64,000 bases of DNA, taken from assembly GCA_031553615.1 (NCBI GenBank), contig JAVBLJ010000023.1, positions 1-64,000 on the forward strand. The letters are read 5' to 3'. Position 1 is the first letter of the stretch; every line of letters starts with the position of its first letter. The position numbers and the translations under genes are program-made. Shown in pieces: positions 27,172 to 36,210 of the stretch. The DNA is from WQXF01 sp031553615 (lineage in GTDB: Bacteria > Bacillota > Clostridia > Christensenellales > Aristaeellaceae). The notes beneath the pieces were generated by a model. That model was not told where the DNA came from. It searched no databases and saw only the letters and a program-made list of their open reading frames with translations.

Positions 27172-28392
27172 ATGGATAACGCAAGCGCAATCCGGTTTCA
27201 CGATCCGCTCATCGTGCGCGACGGCGGCAAGTACTTCTGCTTTTCGACCGACACCAACGTGCGCGGGGTGCAAACCAGCGTCAGCGAGGATTTGCTTTCT
27301 TGGCGGCTGAAGGGCCCGGCGCTGTCCGAAGCCCCGGCTTCGGTGGTCGCCCACGTAGGCGAAACCGGATTTTGGGCCCCCGAAGTGGTGCGGGTGGGCG
27401 ACGAATGGCGGCTCTATTGCTGTGCCTCGCAGTTTGGAAAATCCCAGAGCGTGATTGGGCTGGCGGTCAGTGAACGTGTTGAAGGGCCATACAGCTATCG
27501 CGGCGATGTGATCCGCACCTACCATACCGGCCGGTACGATGCGCCCAATGCCATCGACCCCAACGTGGTGACGGATCGCGATGGCACGGCGTACCTGGTC
27601 TACGGCTCGTTCTTTGGCGGCATCTATATCGCGAAGCTGAACGAGGCGGGACTGCTGGCCGAGAGCGGGTATGGTACACGCATCGCGGGGGGTGAGCACC
27701 GCGCGGTGGAGGGCGGCTACGTGGTGTACGATGCGGCGAGCGCCCAGTTTTTCCTGTTTGTATCCTACGGCAGCTTGCGGTACGATTACAACATACGCGT
27801 AGGCCGTTCGGCGCAGATCACCGGGCCCTATATCGATAGCGAGGGTCACGCGCTCACCGATCTGGACCCCATCCGAAGCGTGGGCGACAAGCTGGCGGGC
27901 GGGTACAACTTCGATTTTTCGGGAGAGCCCGGTTGGATGGGGCCCGGTCACAACAGCGCGGTGCGGCTCGATGATGGGCTCTACGTGGTTCACCACGTGC
28001 GGCAAGAGGGCGAGGAGCGGTTTCCCTGCCTGCAGCTGCGCAAGGTGTTCTTTACCCGGGAGGAGAAGCCGCGCATGCTGCTTTCGCCCGCGCCCTACGA
28101 CGGTGCACCCCAGAGGATTCCCTCGCGGCAGGAGCTGATCGGCGAGGTCAGCCTGATCCGCCACGACCGGTTCAGCAACGGCGTGACCTACGGCAGAAAG
28201 CTGGCGATCGAGACCATCCTGCGCGAGTTCAGCGAGGATGGCGCGGTGGAGATAGAGGCGTACGGCAGGCGGTACGGCGGCTGGGCCTTCGTGCAGGGAG
28301 GCAGGGCATATCTCACGGCCATCAGCCCCGATGGCGAGTGCCTTTGGGGGTTGGTGAAGAAGGAATGCGTTTCGGAGGAGGGGTGCGAGTGA
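27172..28392 (+). CDS. GH43 family arabinanase/arabinosidase-like enzyme, cytoplasmic
   Basis: 406 residues. Five-bladed beta-propeller motifs and the GH43 acidic triad are visible: FHDPLIV near residue 11, NAIDPNVV near 129 and AVEGGY near 179. The order and spacing resemble endo-arabinanases (GH43 subfamilies 4/5). No signal peptide. AAAGGGG precedes the ATG. Its stop overlaps the GTG start of the second GH43 by 4 bp. The two proteins are clearly paralogous (both share WAPxV, SSGGIF/SFFGGIY and MGPGHNS/MAPGHNS-like blocks), suggesting tandem duplication followed by a split in location. Confidence 0.88.
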   Translation: MDNASAIRFHDPLIVRDGGKYFCFSTDTNVRGVQTSVSEDLLSWRLKGPALSEAPASVVAHVGETGFWAPEVVRVGDEWRLYCCASQFGKSQSVIGLAVSERVEGPYSYRGDVIRTYHTGRYDAPNAIDPNVVTDRDGTAYLVYGSFFGGIYIAKLNEAGLLAESGYGTRIAGGEHRAVEGGYVVYDAASAQFFLFVSYGSLRYDYNIRVGRSAQITGPYIDSEGHALTDLDPIRSVGDKLAGGYNFDFSGEPGWMGPGHNSAVRLDDGLYVVHHVRQEGEERFPCLQLRKVFFTREEKPRMLLSPAPYDGAPQRIPSRQELIGEVSLIRHDRFSNGVTYGRKLAIETILREFSEDGAVEIEAYGRRYGGWAFVQGGRAYLTAISPDGECLWGLVKKECVSEEGCE

Positions 28393-29822
28393 AGCGGGTA
28401 CGGGGTGCGCTGCGGGGTGTGCCGGGGGTATTCATGGCGCTGCTGTGCGTGCTGGCGCTGCAGCCGGGTGCGGTTGCGGAGGGCACAGACCCAGGCATTC
28501 AGCCCCTCGGCGACGTGAGCCGGATGGGGGATATTGCCCGCTGGGGCGAGCTTAACACCCACGACCCGGCCATCCTGCTGGATAACGGTAAATACTACGT
28601 GTTCTCTACCGATGCCTCCTATGGCGATATGCATACGCCGGGCATCCAGGTACGGGTGTCCGACGATTTGATCCGCTGGGAGTACCTGGGCCCGGCCTTT
28701 GCCAACTACGCCGAGGATTGTGCTGAAGCCATCGCCTATGCAGGGCTGGATGTCGGCAAAAAGCAGGGCTTGTGGGCCCCGGATGTGATCAAGGTCGGCG
28801 ATACCTACCGCATGTATTTCTCCGCATCCACCTTCGGTTCCTCGCGCTCCTGCATCGGCCTGGCCGAAGCCGATCGCCCCGAGGGCCCGTACACCTACCG
28901 GGGGATCGTGGTGCGTTCCTATGTCAACGCCGTCAGCGGCCCCAACGCCATCGATCCCGCCATCGTTACCGACGCGGAGGGCGGACAATGGATGTCCTAT
29001 GGTTCCTTTTCGGGCGGTATCTTTCTCGAAAAGCTGGACGTGCAGACCGGGCTGATCGGCGATGCCTCGGTGCAACCCGTGCGCATTGCGGGCAGCCGGG
29101 GTGCGGCCATCGAGGGCTCCTGCATCCTGTATTGGCCGGAGAATGGCTACTATTATCTGTTTGTATCCTGCGGCTCGCTTTCCAGCAATTACACGGTGCG
29201 CGTGGGGCGCTCGCGGGAGATCGCCGGGCCCTACCTGGATGCGAACGGCAAGAATCTGGCCGCGATTGGCCCAGGCTACAGCAGCACCATCGGTGTAAAG
29301 CTGATGGGCGGCTTCACCTTTCTTTCCGATCCGGGCGCGCTGCGCAGCAAGGGCACCATGGCTCCCGGCCACAACAGCGTGCTGGCCCAGGGCGGCGATC
29401 TCTTTATGGTGCATCACGCCAGAACCTACGCGCTGCCCGATTACTGGTTCACCATGAACGTTCGCCGGATGTTCATCAACCGCTTTGATTGGCCGGTGCT
29501 CGCGCCCAACCGCTACACGGGAGAGGCCTTGGTGCCCATCGAGCTGCCCGAGGGCGACTACGCGTTGGTGCGGCACGGGGACGATACCAACACCGAGAGC
29601 CGAGATTCCGCGCGGATCGAGCTGCGTGAAGGCACGGTCTCCGGGGCGGTAAGCGGCACCTACGGCTTGTACGGCGACTACCGCATCACGCTGACGCTGG
29701 AGGGCGTGGAGTACGATGGCTTTGTGCTGCGCCAATACGATTGGGAACGCCGGACCGAGGTTTTATCGTTCACAGCCATGAGCGAAAGCGGGCTGTGCAT
29801 CTGGGGCTGCACGCAGCTTTGA
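28389..29822 (+). CDS. secreted GH43 arabinanase-like enzyme
   Basis: 477 residues from GTG 28389, chosen because CGGAGGAGG lies 10 bp upstream and the start overlaps the previous stop as GTGA. An N-terminal signal sequence (basic start, GVFMALLCVLALQPG, cleavage near AVA-EG) indicates export. GH43 triad: NTHDPAIL, NAIDPAIV and AIEGSC. It ends with a Lipocalin_5-like beta domain as in arabinanases. It is the only clearly secreted glycosidase in the window and would cut polymer outside, feeding the 22091-25530 importer. Confidence 0.87.
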   Translation: MKRVRGALRGVPGVFMALLCVLALQPGAVAEGTDPGIQPLGDVSRMGDIARWGELNTHDPAILLDNGKYYVFSTDASYGDMHTPGIQVRVSDDLIRWEYLGPAFANYAEDCAEAIAYAGLDVGKKQGLWAPDVIKVGDTYRMYFSASTFGSSRSCIGLAEADRPEGPYTYRGIVVRSYVNAVSGPNAIDPAIVTDAEGGQWMSYGSFSGGIFLEKLDVQTGLIGDASVQPVRIAGSRGAAIEGSCILYWPENGYYYLFVSCGSLSSNYTVRVGRSREIAGPYLDANGKNLAAIGPGYSSTIGVKLMGGFTFLSDPGALRSKGTMAPGHNSVLAQGGDLFMVHHARTYALPDYWFTMNVRRMFINRFDWPVLAPNRYTGEALVPIELPEGDYALVRHGDDTNTESRDSARIELREGTVSGAVSGTYGLYGDYRITLTLEGVEYDGFVLRQYDWERRTEVLSFTAMSESGLCIWGCTQL

Positions 29823-29849
29823 CGTGTCATACCCCCAAATGGCAGAAAG

Positions 29850-29891
29850 AAAGCCTCCCGCCGTGGACCGTTCCACGTGCCGGAGGCTTTT
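29850..29891. terminator. bidirectional terminator between GH43 and GH2
   Basis: AAAGCCTCC...GGAGGCTTT with an inner GTGGA/TCCAC pairing, between convergent genes and with A and T tracts on either side. Confidence 0.85.
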
Positions 29892-29918
29892 GGCGTTGTA
29901 CGAAGTGGAGCGGCTTGG

Positions 29919-32219
29919 TTAGCGCTGCTCCAGCGCGAGGGTGACAGGTGCGCATCCGGCCAGGGTGGCGTGCAGCGTAAGCTTGCCCGGATGTTCACCC
30001 GCGCGGATGTACACGATGGCTTGCCCGTTCCAGGTGGCGCGCTTTTGCGAGGAGTAGGGGGTCAAATCGATCGGCGAGCCGTTCTCGATGCCGAGTATCT
30101 CGCCTTCGCCCACCAGCGCATAGTGAACCATCGCATCCTTCGAAGCGGCGAGGTGGCCTGCCGAATCGCGCAACGAAACTTCAACCTGCGCCACATCCGT
30201 GCCATTGGCTTGGAGCATCGTCTGGTCGCAATCCAACTGGAGTTCCGTCGCGGCGGAGGGGGTGTGCAGCGCGTCCTCCGCGCTTTGTCCACCGCGCGTT
30301 GCGACGGCCCGCAGTTCACCCTTCTCGTAGGGAACCTCGTAGGCTACACAAAACGCATTGCCTGGTTTTTTTATGCCCAGAGAACGCCCGTTCAGAAAAA
30401 GCTCGACCTGCTCCGCGTTGCTGTACACGTTCATGTGAATGCGCTGCGGCTCCTCGTAATCCCAAACGAAGCGCTCGGTGTGCCATTCGCCAGTGGTGCT
30501 GGCGGCGATTTTAACGGTTAACGCATCGCTCCACATGGCTTGACGATGGTAATAGCGCGGCTTTTCATATCCGGCCAGGGTCATGAAGCCCGCCTGAGAG
30601 ATGCGCAGGGGCCAACCGCGGCATTCGCCCAGGAAGTCGATGCCCGTCCACAGGAATTGGCCGCAAATATCCTCGTGATCGCGCACGGCGAGCCATTGCT
30701 CGGCGGTCTGACCGTTTTCGCTGCCGTAGATCACGTGGTTGGGGTACTTGATCCGATCCTCGCGGTAGAGATGCTCCTTGTAGTTGTAGCCCACCACGTC
30801 GAGCTCTTGGGCATAGCCCGTAAGGTTGGAAAGTTCGGGGAATGCCAGCGCACTGGTGACCGGGCGGGTAGCGTCGTGCTGCTTGACGATAGCCGTCAGC
30901 TCGCGCGCGATGGTGGCCAAGCGGTTGGCGTTGGGTTTATGGATATCGTATGCGCGCTCTGCGGCCGGTTTGTTGGCATCGTTGTTGCCGGTCATGGTTT
31001 CGAAAAGCGGATGCACATACGGGTCGTTCGGGTAGTCAATTTCGTTGCCGATGGACCACAACACGATGCTGGGGTGGTTGCGATCGCGCCGCACCATGGC
31101 GGCCAGATCGCGCTCGTGCCATTCGGGGAAGGCATCCGCATAGCCGAAGCGCTTGGGCGGGTACACGTTGTGCCCCTGCCACCACTTGTTCTTGCAGCCC
31201 TCCCACTCGTCGAAGGCCTCGTCCATCACCAGCAGCCCCAGCTGGTCGCACAGGTCTAGCAGAGGGACATCGGGCGGGTTGTGGCTGGTTCGCAGCGCGT
31301 TGCAGCCTGCGGCCTTCAGCTTGCGCAGCCGCCGCTCCCATACGATCGGAGGCACTGCTGCGCCCAGCGCGCCTGCATCGTGATGCACGCAAACGCCTTT
31401 GAACTTCAAGGCTTGGCCGTTGAGGGTGAACCCATGGGCGGGATCGAAGCAGAACGTGCGGATGCCGCAGGGAATGCAGGTTTCATCCTGCACTTGACCG
31501 GCCTCAAGCGTGCGGCACACCAGCGTGTAGAGGTATGGGTGATCGGGGGACCAAAGCTCGGGGGAAGGAAGGCTCAGTGTAGCCGTGCCCTCCGTGCCTT
31601 GCACGCGGGCCTCGGCGACGGGCGTTCCCTGTGCATTGCGCAGCTCAAACTGTGCTTCTCCGGCTGCGGATAACAGCCAAGCCACCTGCAGCTCTGCATT
31701 GGCAGCGCTAGCGGAGCGCGTGGAAATGAACACTTCATCGGGTAGGAAATGCAGGCGCGGCAGCACGGTGAGCGTGACGTCGCGGTAGATGCCGCTGCCC
31801 GTAAACCACCGGGAATCGGCAAGGTCGGTATGCTCCACCCGCACCGCCAGCACATTTTCGCCGGGAATGGCGAAATCGGTGATGTCGTAGCCGAAGCTGG
31901 TGTAGCCCGAAGGCCGCATTCCCAAATAATTGGAGTTGCACCAGACACGGGCGTTTTTGTATACGCCGCCGAACGTGATGCGCACGTGCTTTTCTGTCAG
32001 TTCCTGCGGCAACGTGAAGCGCAGCCGGTACCAGCCGATACCGCCGCAGAGGTACCCGGTGCCGCTGGAGAAGCTTTTGTCGAAAGGGTGCGCTACCGAC
32101 CAATCGTGGGGGAGCGTTACCGGCAGCCAGCCCGTATCGTCGAACCCTTTGTAATCGGCGTTCTCCACATCGCCCAAGTGAAATTTCCAGCCCTTGTTAA
32201 GGCAAGTGGTTCTGTTCAT
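29919..32219 (-). CDS. beta-galactosidase-like glycoside hydrolase family 2
   Basis: 766 residues. A sugar-binding domain (WRHxx-like start LPHDWSVAHPF), an immunoglobulin-like domain, a TIM barrel with acid/base Glu in WSIGNEIDYP near residue 391 and the nucleophile in YGSENGQ near 499, then a DUF4982-like domain (NAEQVELFLNGRSLG) and a C-terminal Ig-like domain. This is a common Clostridia/Bacteroidetes GH2 layout; beta-galactosidase is the default activity, but related enzymes act on other beta-linked sugars. No signal peptide. It is the last gene of the LacI-linked importer operon, downstream of a hairpin and a repeat array. Confidence 0.9.
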   Translation of the reverse strand: MNRTTCLNKGWKFHLGDVENADYKGFDDTGWLPVTLPHDWSVAHPFDKSFSSGTGYLCGGIGWYRLRFTLPQELTEKHVRITFGGVYKNARVWCNSNYLGMRPSGYTSFGYDITDFAIPGENVLAVRVEHTDLADSRWFTGSGIYRDVTLTVLPRLHFLPDEVFISTRSASAANAELQVAWLLSAAGEAQFELRNAQGTPVAEARVQGTEGTATLSLPSPELWSPDHPYLYTLVCRTLEAGQVQDETCIPCGIRTFCFDPAHGFTLNGQALKFKGVCVHHDAGALGAAVPPIVWERRLRKLKAAGCNALRTSHNPPDVPLLDLCDQLGLLVMDEAFDEWEGCKNKWWQGHNVYPPKRFGYADAFPEWHERDLAAMVRRDRNHPSIVLWSIGNEIDYPNDPYVHPLFETMTGNNDANKPAAERAYDIHKPNANRLATIARELTAIVKQHDATRPVTSALAFPELSNLTGYAQELDVVGYNYKEHLYREDRIKYPNHVIYGSENGQTAEQWLAVRDHEDICGQFLWTGIDFLGECRGWPLRISQAGFMTLAGYEKPRYYHRQAMWSDALTVKIAASTTGEWHTERFVWDYEEPQRIHMNVYSNAEQVELFLNGRSLGIKKPGNAFCVAYEVPYEKGELRAVATRGGQSAEDALHTPSAATELQLDCDQTMLQANGTDVAQVEVSLRDSAGHLAASKDAMVHYALVGEGEILGIENGSPIDLTPYSSQKRATWNGQAIVYIRAGEHPGKLTLHATLAGCAPVTLALEQR

Positions 32220-32235
32220 ACTGCTTCTCCTTGTA

Positions 32236-32266
32236 AGAGGGAGGGCTTGCGAAAAGCCCTCCCTCT
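32236..32266 (-). terminator. strong hairpin between binding protein and GH2 genes
   Basis: A perfect 13-bp stem AGAGGGAGGGCTT / AAGCCCTCCCTCT. On the minus strand no U-tract follows; the GH2 ribosome site comes next. It may be a weak terminator or, more likely, an mRNA 3'-end stabiliser for the receptor transcript. Confidence 0.5.
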
Positions 32267-32285
32267 GTGCTGATTTGCGTGGGTT

Positions 32286-32327
32286 GGATCGCTTGGATTG
32301 GGATCGCTTGGATTTGATCGCTTGGTA
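32286..32327. repeat. tandem array, 15-bp unit, 2.8 copies
   Basis: GGATCGCTTGGATTG, GGATCGCTTGGATTT, GATCGCTTGGTA. It begins 4 bp past the stop of the binding-protein gene. Confidence 0.85.
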
Positions 32328-32331
32328 CGGA

Positions 32332-33867
32332 TTACTTCGCGTACACCGCGTTCAGCTGCGCCTGGATTTCGGCCATGGCAGTCTCGTATCCGGCGGCGAT
32401 CAGGGCCTGACGGAATTCGGCCACGTATGCTTCCGGATCTTCGCACTTGCCGAAGGCGATCTGCGGCACGTAGGTGTTGAACACGTTGGAGAGGTTATCC
32501 AGCTCCACCGAGATGGGATCGCGATCGAACACGACCTGGCCGTAGGGGTAGGGGATGGCGCACTCGTATTCCTTGAGCAGCGCATCGTACGCAACCCAAT
32601 CGCGGCGGGAGTCGCGGATTTCCAGATCGTCGTTGCGGCCCCACCAGTAGTTGAAGCTCGCGCCATCCACTTCGTCGGTGGTGTAGGTATCCGGGCGGGC
32701 ACGGTAGCCATTGGCATCGATGATGTACTGCTGGCCCTCGATGCCGTAGTTGAACAGGTTGTAGAACTCGGGATCGTTGCGGATCAGGTCGTACGCCATC
32801 AAGGCGCGCTCGGGGTTTTTGGAGGTGGCGGCAATGGCCATCGCACCGTGGGTGATGTTCAGGGAAACCACGTTCTGCATTTCTTCGCCGAACCAGAAGA
32901 AACCCACGTCCGCATCGGGGAAGTTCGCCTTGAGCACGGCGTGCACGCGCTCACCGGTCCAGGTCTGGGTGTGGTGCTGCTGGGCGCCGGTGGTGCCATC
33001 GTGGAATTCCGCGGCGGTGTCGCCGTTGTAGTTCAGCACGTCCTCACGCCAGTAACCGGCGGCGGCCCAGGCCTTCATCTCCTTAGCGTAGTTGACCAGT
33101 TCGTCGCCCTCCAGGTAGTACTTGGAGAGGACGTAGGGGTTCTCCTTCGATTCGCCGAAGAACAGCGGAACCGGAAGACCTTCGATGTTGATGTTGCCGG
33201 TGTGCGAAGCCTGCCAGCCGCCTGCCAGCTGCAGCCCCAGCGATCCGCCGGAACCGGCCGCATCCCACGGGATGACGTCGGGCATGGTATCCTTGATGTA
33301 CTGGAAGTACTTGCCCAATTCGGCCCAGGAATTCACGCCGTTTTCCAAGCCGGCGGTCTTGGCCCAATCGTTGCGGTAGATGAAACCGTGGTTGGTCCAC
33401 TGCGCGTAGTTATCTTCGGGCATGAGGTAGATGTCGCCCTTGTACTTGCACAGCGCCCAGTGATCGGCGGGAACCGAGGCCCAGGTCTTGGGGGCGTAGG
33501 TTTGCAGCATTTCTTCGGTAAGGGGCAGGAACGCGCCCTTTTCGGAGTTCGGCCACGCATCGAGCCAGTCGGTCGCGGTGCCGATCAGGTCGACAGAGCC
33601 GTCCTGCATGGCCAGCGCCAGGTTGTACTGAGTCTGCCAGTCGGTCCACTCGATCCACTTGATCTGCAGTTCCGCATTGATGGCGGCGGTCAGCTTCTCG
33701 TTAAAGACCTTCAGCACTTCTTCGGTTTTGTTGGTGGGGACATCGCCAGTGACCAGGTAGGTGAGCACCACGTGCTCCGAGGTGTCGATGCCTTCCGTGG
33801 CGAGCGCGGCAGGCATTAGGCCGAGCGCCAGCGCCAGAACAACAAGCAGGGATATGAGTTTCTTCAT
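32332..33867 (-). CDS. oligosaccharide ABC transporter binding protein (LplA-like)
   Basis: 511 residues. The start at 33867 (MKKLISLLVVLALALG) has GGAGG upstream and a clear signal peptide, cleavage near ALA-TE; the open frame further upstream is just the repeat array. The fold is solute-binding family 1 with a long C-terminal part (DUF3502-like), as in LplA/aldouronate-type receptors. It follows two LplB/YtcP-type permeases in the same operon. Ligand unknown; the linked GH2 suggests a beta-galactoside or a hemicellulose side chain. Confidence 0.85.
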   Translation of the reverse strand: MKKLISLLVVLALALGLMPAALATEGIDTSEHVVLTYLVTGDVPTNKTEEVLKVFNEKLTAAINAELQIKWIEWTDWQTQYNLALAMQDGSVDLIGTATDWLDAWPNSEKGAFLPLTEEMLQTYAPKTWASVPADHWALCKYKGDIYLMPEDNYAQWTNHGFIYRNDWAKTAGLENGVNSWAELGKYFQYIKDTMPDVIPWDAAGSGGSLGLQLAGGWQASHTGNINIEGLPVPLFFGESKENPYVLSKYYLEGDELVNYAKEMKAWAAAGYWREDVLNYNGDTAAEFHDGTTGAQQHHTQTWTGERVHAVLKANFPDADVGFFWFGEEMQNVVSLNITHGAMAIAATSKNPERALMAYDLIRNDPEFYNLFNYGIEGQQYIIDANGYRARPDTYTTDEVDGASFNYWWGRNDDLEIRDSRRDWVAYDALLKEYECAIPYPYGQVVFDRDPISVELDNLSNVFNTYVPQIAFGKCEDPEAYVAEFRQALIAAGYETAMAEIQAQLNAVYAK

Positions 33868-33903
33868 GGGGGGAACCTCCTTCATATATTCATTGCTCCA
33901 TGC

Positions 33904-33953
33904 AATGGAATACGGTTGACAATGGAATACGGTTGACGATGGAATACGGTTGA
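33904..33953. repeat. tandem array, 3 x 17 bp
   Basis: Two identical units AATGGAATACGGTTGAC followed by GATGGAATACGGTTGA, in the gap between permease and binding-protein genes. Only the last unit differs, so the expansion looks recent. Confidence 0.9.
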
Positions 33954-33974
33954 AAACAGGCAAACCAACGGATA

Positions 33975-34901
33975 CTAGCCCTTGACCGCGCCCACCGTTA
34001 AGCCAGCCACGAAGTACTTTTGTACAAACGGGTATAGCAGGATGATGGGCCCGGTAGCGATGACGGCTGTGGCCATTTTGAGCGTTTCGGAAGGCAGGTT
34101 GGGGATGACTATGTTGTTGCCTGCCACCGAGTTTTTCAAGGCGGCCGCCTTGTTGATGATGTTGTAGAGGTGGTACTGCAGCGGCTTGTACTTGATCGAG
34201 GAGGAGAGGAATAGCGAGGAGTAATACCATTCGTTCCAGTAACCTAGGGCCAGGAACAGGCCGATGGTGGCCAGCGCGGGGGTGATGGTGGGCAGAATCA
34301 GGCGCAGGAAGATGGCGAAATCGCCCGCGCCGTCGATCTTGCCCGATTCGGTGATTTCGTGGGGAATGGCCTTGATGTAGTTCTTCATGAGAATGATGAG
34401 CCAGGAATTCATCAGCAGCGGCAATAGCACGGCCAGGTAGCTATCCCTGAGCTGGTATATCTTTACGATGGCATAAAAGAACGGCACCAGACCCGCCGAG
34501 AACAGCGAAGTGAAGTAGATGTAGAACGAGATGCCGTTGCGGAAGGGGAAATCCTTGCGCTGCAATGCGTAGCCGGTCATGGCGATGGTGAACAGGCCAA
34601 AGGTGGTGCCGACCAGTGTAAGCAGGATGGTGACCACATAGGCGCCGATGAGCTGATCGGGGGAGCGCAGGATCAGGTCGTACGAGAAGGTGGTGAACTC
34701 TGTGGGCCATACCGTGAAGCCGGTGCGGCGGATGGCGGTCTCGGTGCTGAACGAGGAGGCGATGATCATCCAGAATGGAGCGACGCATAGCAGCGCGAAA
34801 ATGCTGACCACTACGTAGGTGAAGCCCCGGATCAACCGGTCAGAACCGTCGAGCTTTACGCGATTTTGCGCTTTCTGGGGCTTGGAACGTGCCATGCTCA
34901 T
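33975..34901 (-). CDS. carbohydrate ABC transporter permease (LplC/YtcP-like)
   Basis: 308 residues with six membrane segments. EAA loop ITESGKIDGAGDFAIFLRLI and the family C-terminus YPFVQKYFVAGLTVGAVKG are present. GGAGGG lies before the ATG. It lies 18 bp after the partner permease. It belongs to the same subfamily as the 42376-43302 product, which ends in nearly the same motif (YFVKGVMIGAVKG). Confidence 0.92.
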   Translation of the reverse strand: MSMARSKPQKAQNRVKLDGSDRLIRGFTYVVVSIFALLCVAPFWMIIASSFSTETAIRRTGFTVWPTEFTTFSYDLILRSPDQLIGAYVVTILLTLVGTTFGLFTIAMTGYALQRKDFPFRNGISFYIYFTSLFSAGLVPFFYAIVKIYQLRDSYLAVLLPLLMNSWLIILMKNYIKAIPHEITESGKIDGAGDFAIFLRLILPTITPALATIGLFLALGYWNEWYYSSLFLSSSIKYKPLQYHLYNIINKAAALKNSVAGNNIVIPNLPSETLKMATAVIATGPIILLYPFVQKYFVAGLTVGAVKG

Positions 34902-34919
34902 ATCCGTGCCCTCCCTCTG

Positions 34920-35891
34920 TTAGAATAGCGAGTATTCCGGCTCGATCTTTTTGACGATGGTATTCACCGTAAGCACCAGCATGAAGCCCACGACCGATTG
35001 GAATAGGCCAACGGCGCTGCTTTGGGAGAAGTTGTTGCTGTTCATCATGGCCCGGTATACGTAGGTTTCTATAATGTCGGTGGTGTTGAATAGCATGGAG
35101 TTGGAACCCACCAAATTGTAGAAGAGCCCGAAATTGCCCCGCAGTATGCCGCCCAGCGCGAACAGGATGAGGATGACGATGGTGGGCTTGAGGCAGGGCA
35201 GGGTGATGTACCAAATGCGCTGCCAGCCGTTTGCGCCGTCGACCCGTGCGGCCTCCATCATCGAGGAATCGATGCCCATAATGGCGGCGAAGTACACCAC
35301 GGTACCGTAACCGGTGCCTTGCCACAGCGTGACAAGCACGATGATGGTGGGCCAAGCATTCGCCATTGAGTATAGCTTCGGCATGGTCTGGCCGACGGCC
35401 CGCACTTGGGTGGAGATGAAGCCATAATCGAAGTTGATGAGGTTGTACACCAGCAGGCTCACCAGCACTGCCGATATGAAGTAGGGCAGGAACATCATGG
35501 ATTGCGTTACCTTTTTGAACCAGCGGCACTGCACTTCGCTGAGCAGGATGGCGAACAGCACCTGCAAAAAGTTGCCGCATACCAGGAACGCCAGGTTGTA
35601 GAGCACGGTATTCTTCAGCAGCAGGGAAAGCTGGCCGGAACTGAATAGAAACGCGAAATTCTTCAATCCGACGAACTGGCTTTTGAAGATGCCTGCATTG
35701 TAATTGAATTTCGTGAATGCGATATAGGAGCCCGGCATGGGTACATAGCTAAACAAAAAGAAAAACAAAATGGCGGGTACGCACATGAACAGAAGCGTGC
35801 GGCTGCGCACTACTTTATGCCAGAAACTCTCGCTTTTGTGCTGGGCGAGGCTGCGCGGGGCGGGGTTCATCGGCGTCTGCTTTGTAGTCAT
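34920..35891 (-). CDS. carbohydrate ABC transporter permease (LplB-like)
   Basis: 323 residues from ATG 35891 (MTTKQTPMNP), with GGGGG about 9 bp upstream; the frame continues upstream through the operator and is not coding there. Six membrane segments, starting near FMCVPAILFFFLFSYVPM, and EAA loop MMEAARVDGANGWQRIWYIT. First gene of the permease-permease-receptor-GH2 operon. A perfect LacI-type palindrome lies 69 bp upstream of the start codon. Confidence 0.9.
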   Translation of the reverse strand: MTTKQTPMNPAPRSLAQHKSESFWHKVVRSRTLLFMCVPAILFFFLFSYVPMPGSYIAFTKFNYNAGIFKSQFVGLKNFAFLFSSGQLSLLLKNTVLYNLAFLVCGNFLQVLFAILLSEVQCRWFKKVTQSMMFLPYFISAVLVSLLVYNLINFDYGFISTQVRAVGQTMPKLYSMANAWPTIIVLVTLWQGTGYGTVVYFAAIMGIDSSMMEAARVDGANGWQRIWYITLPCLKPTIVILILFALGGILRGNFGLFYNLVGSNSMLFNTTDIIETYVYRAMMNSNNFSQSSAVGLFQSVVGFMLVLTVNTIVKKIEPEYSLF

Positions 35892-35959
35892 CCCATCATC
35901 CCCCTTCGTTATCTGGCCGGACGGCTGCGTGAACCAAGGTGACAGCGGACTGGCAAAAT

Positions 35960-35973
35960 TGAAACCGGTTTCA
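35960..35973. promoter_or_regulatory. LacI-family operator
   Basis: The perfect 14-bp palindrome TGAAACCGGTTTCA with central CG, the classic form bound by LacI/GalR regulators. It lies upstream of the permease operon, adjacent to a lacI-type gene. Confidence 0.75.
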
Positions 35974-36154
35974 GGCATGGGAAAATAAAAAAGAAAACGG
36001 CCTACGCTTCGCATCTATCGCACTTTGGTTGAAGAGAATTTATGGAGAACACGCAACAAAAAACAAGACTGTTTTTTTGCAGTCGGCGAGTTCACTCCGA
36101 AAGATGAAGCGTTTTTGTCTGCTTTAAACAATCGGAAACCCATTTCGTGTGTTA

Positions 36155-36184
36155 ATAATAACATGCCCAATTCAACCTTGTCAA
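36155..36184 (-). promoter_or_regulatory. promoter of the LacI-linked transport operon
   Basis: Minus strand TTGACA (36179-36184) with TATTAT (36155-36160), 18-bp spacing. The leader to the first gene is about 250 nt and passes a small GACTG/CAGTC hairpin with a T-run (36068-36083) and the operator at 35960. The operator is therefore too far downstream to block this promoter directly; it might act as a roadblock, or a nearer promoter exists. Confidence 0.5.
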
Positions 36185-36210
36185 TAGGGAATGCGGCATC
36201 GGAGAATGCA

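Noticed and set aside
33868..34230. Long N-terminal extension of the LplA-like receptor
   Set aside because: It would put about 120 residues before a standard signal peptide and cross the 17-bp array and the end of the permease gene.
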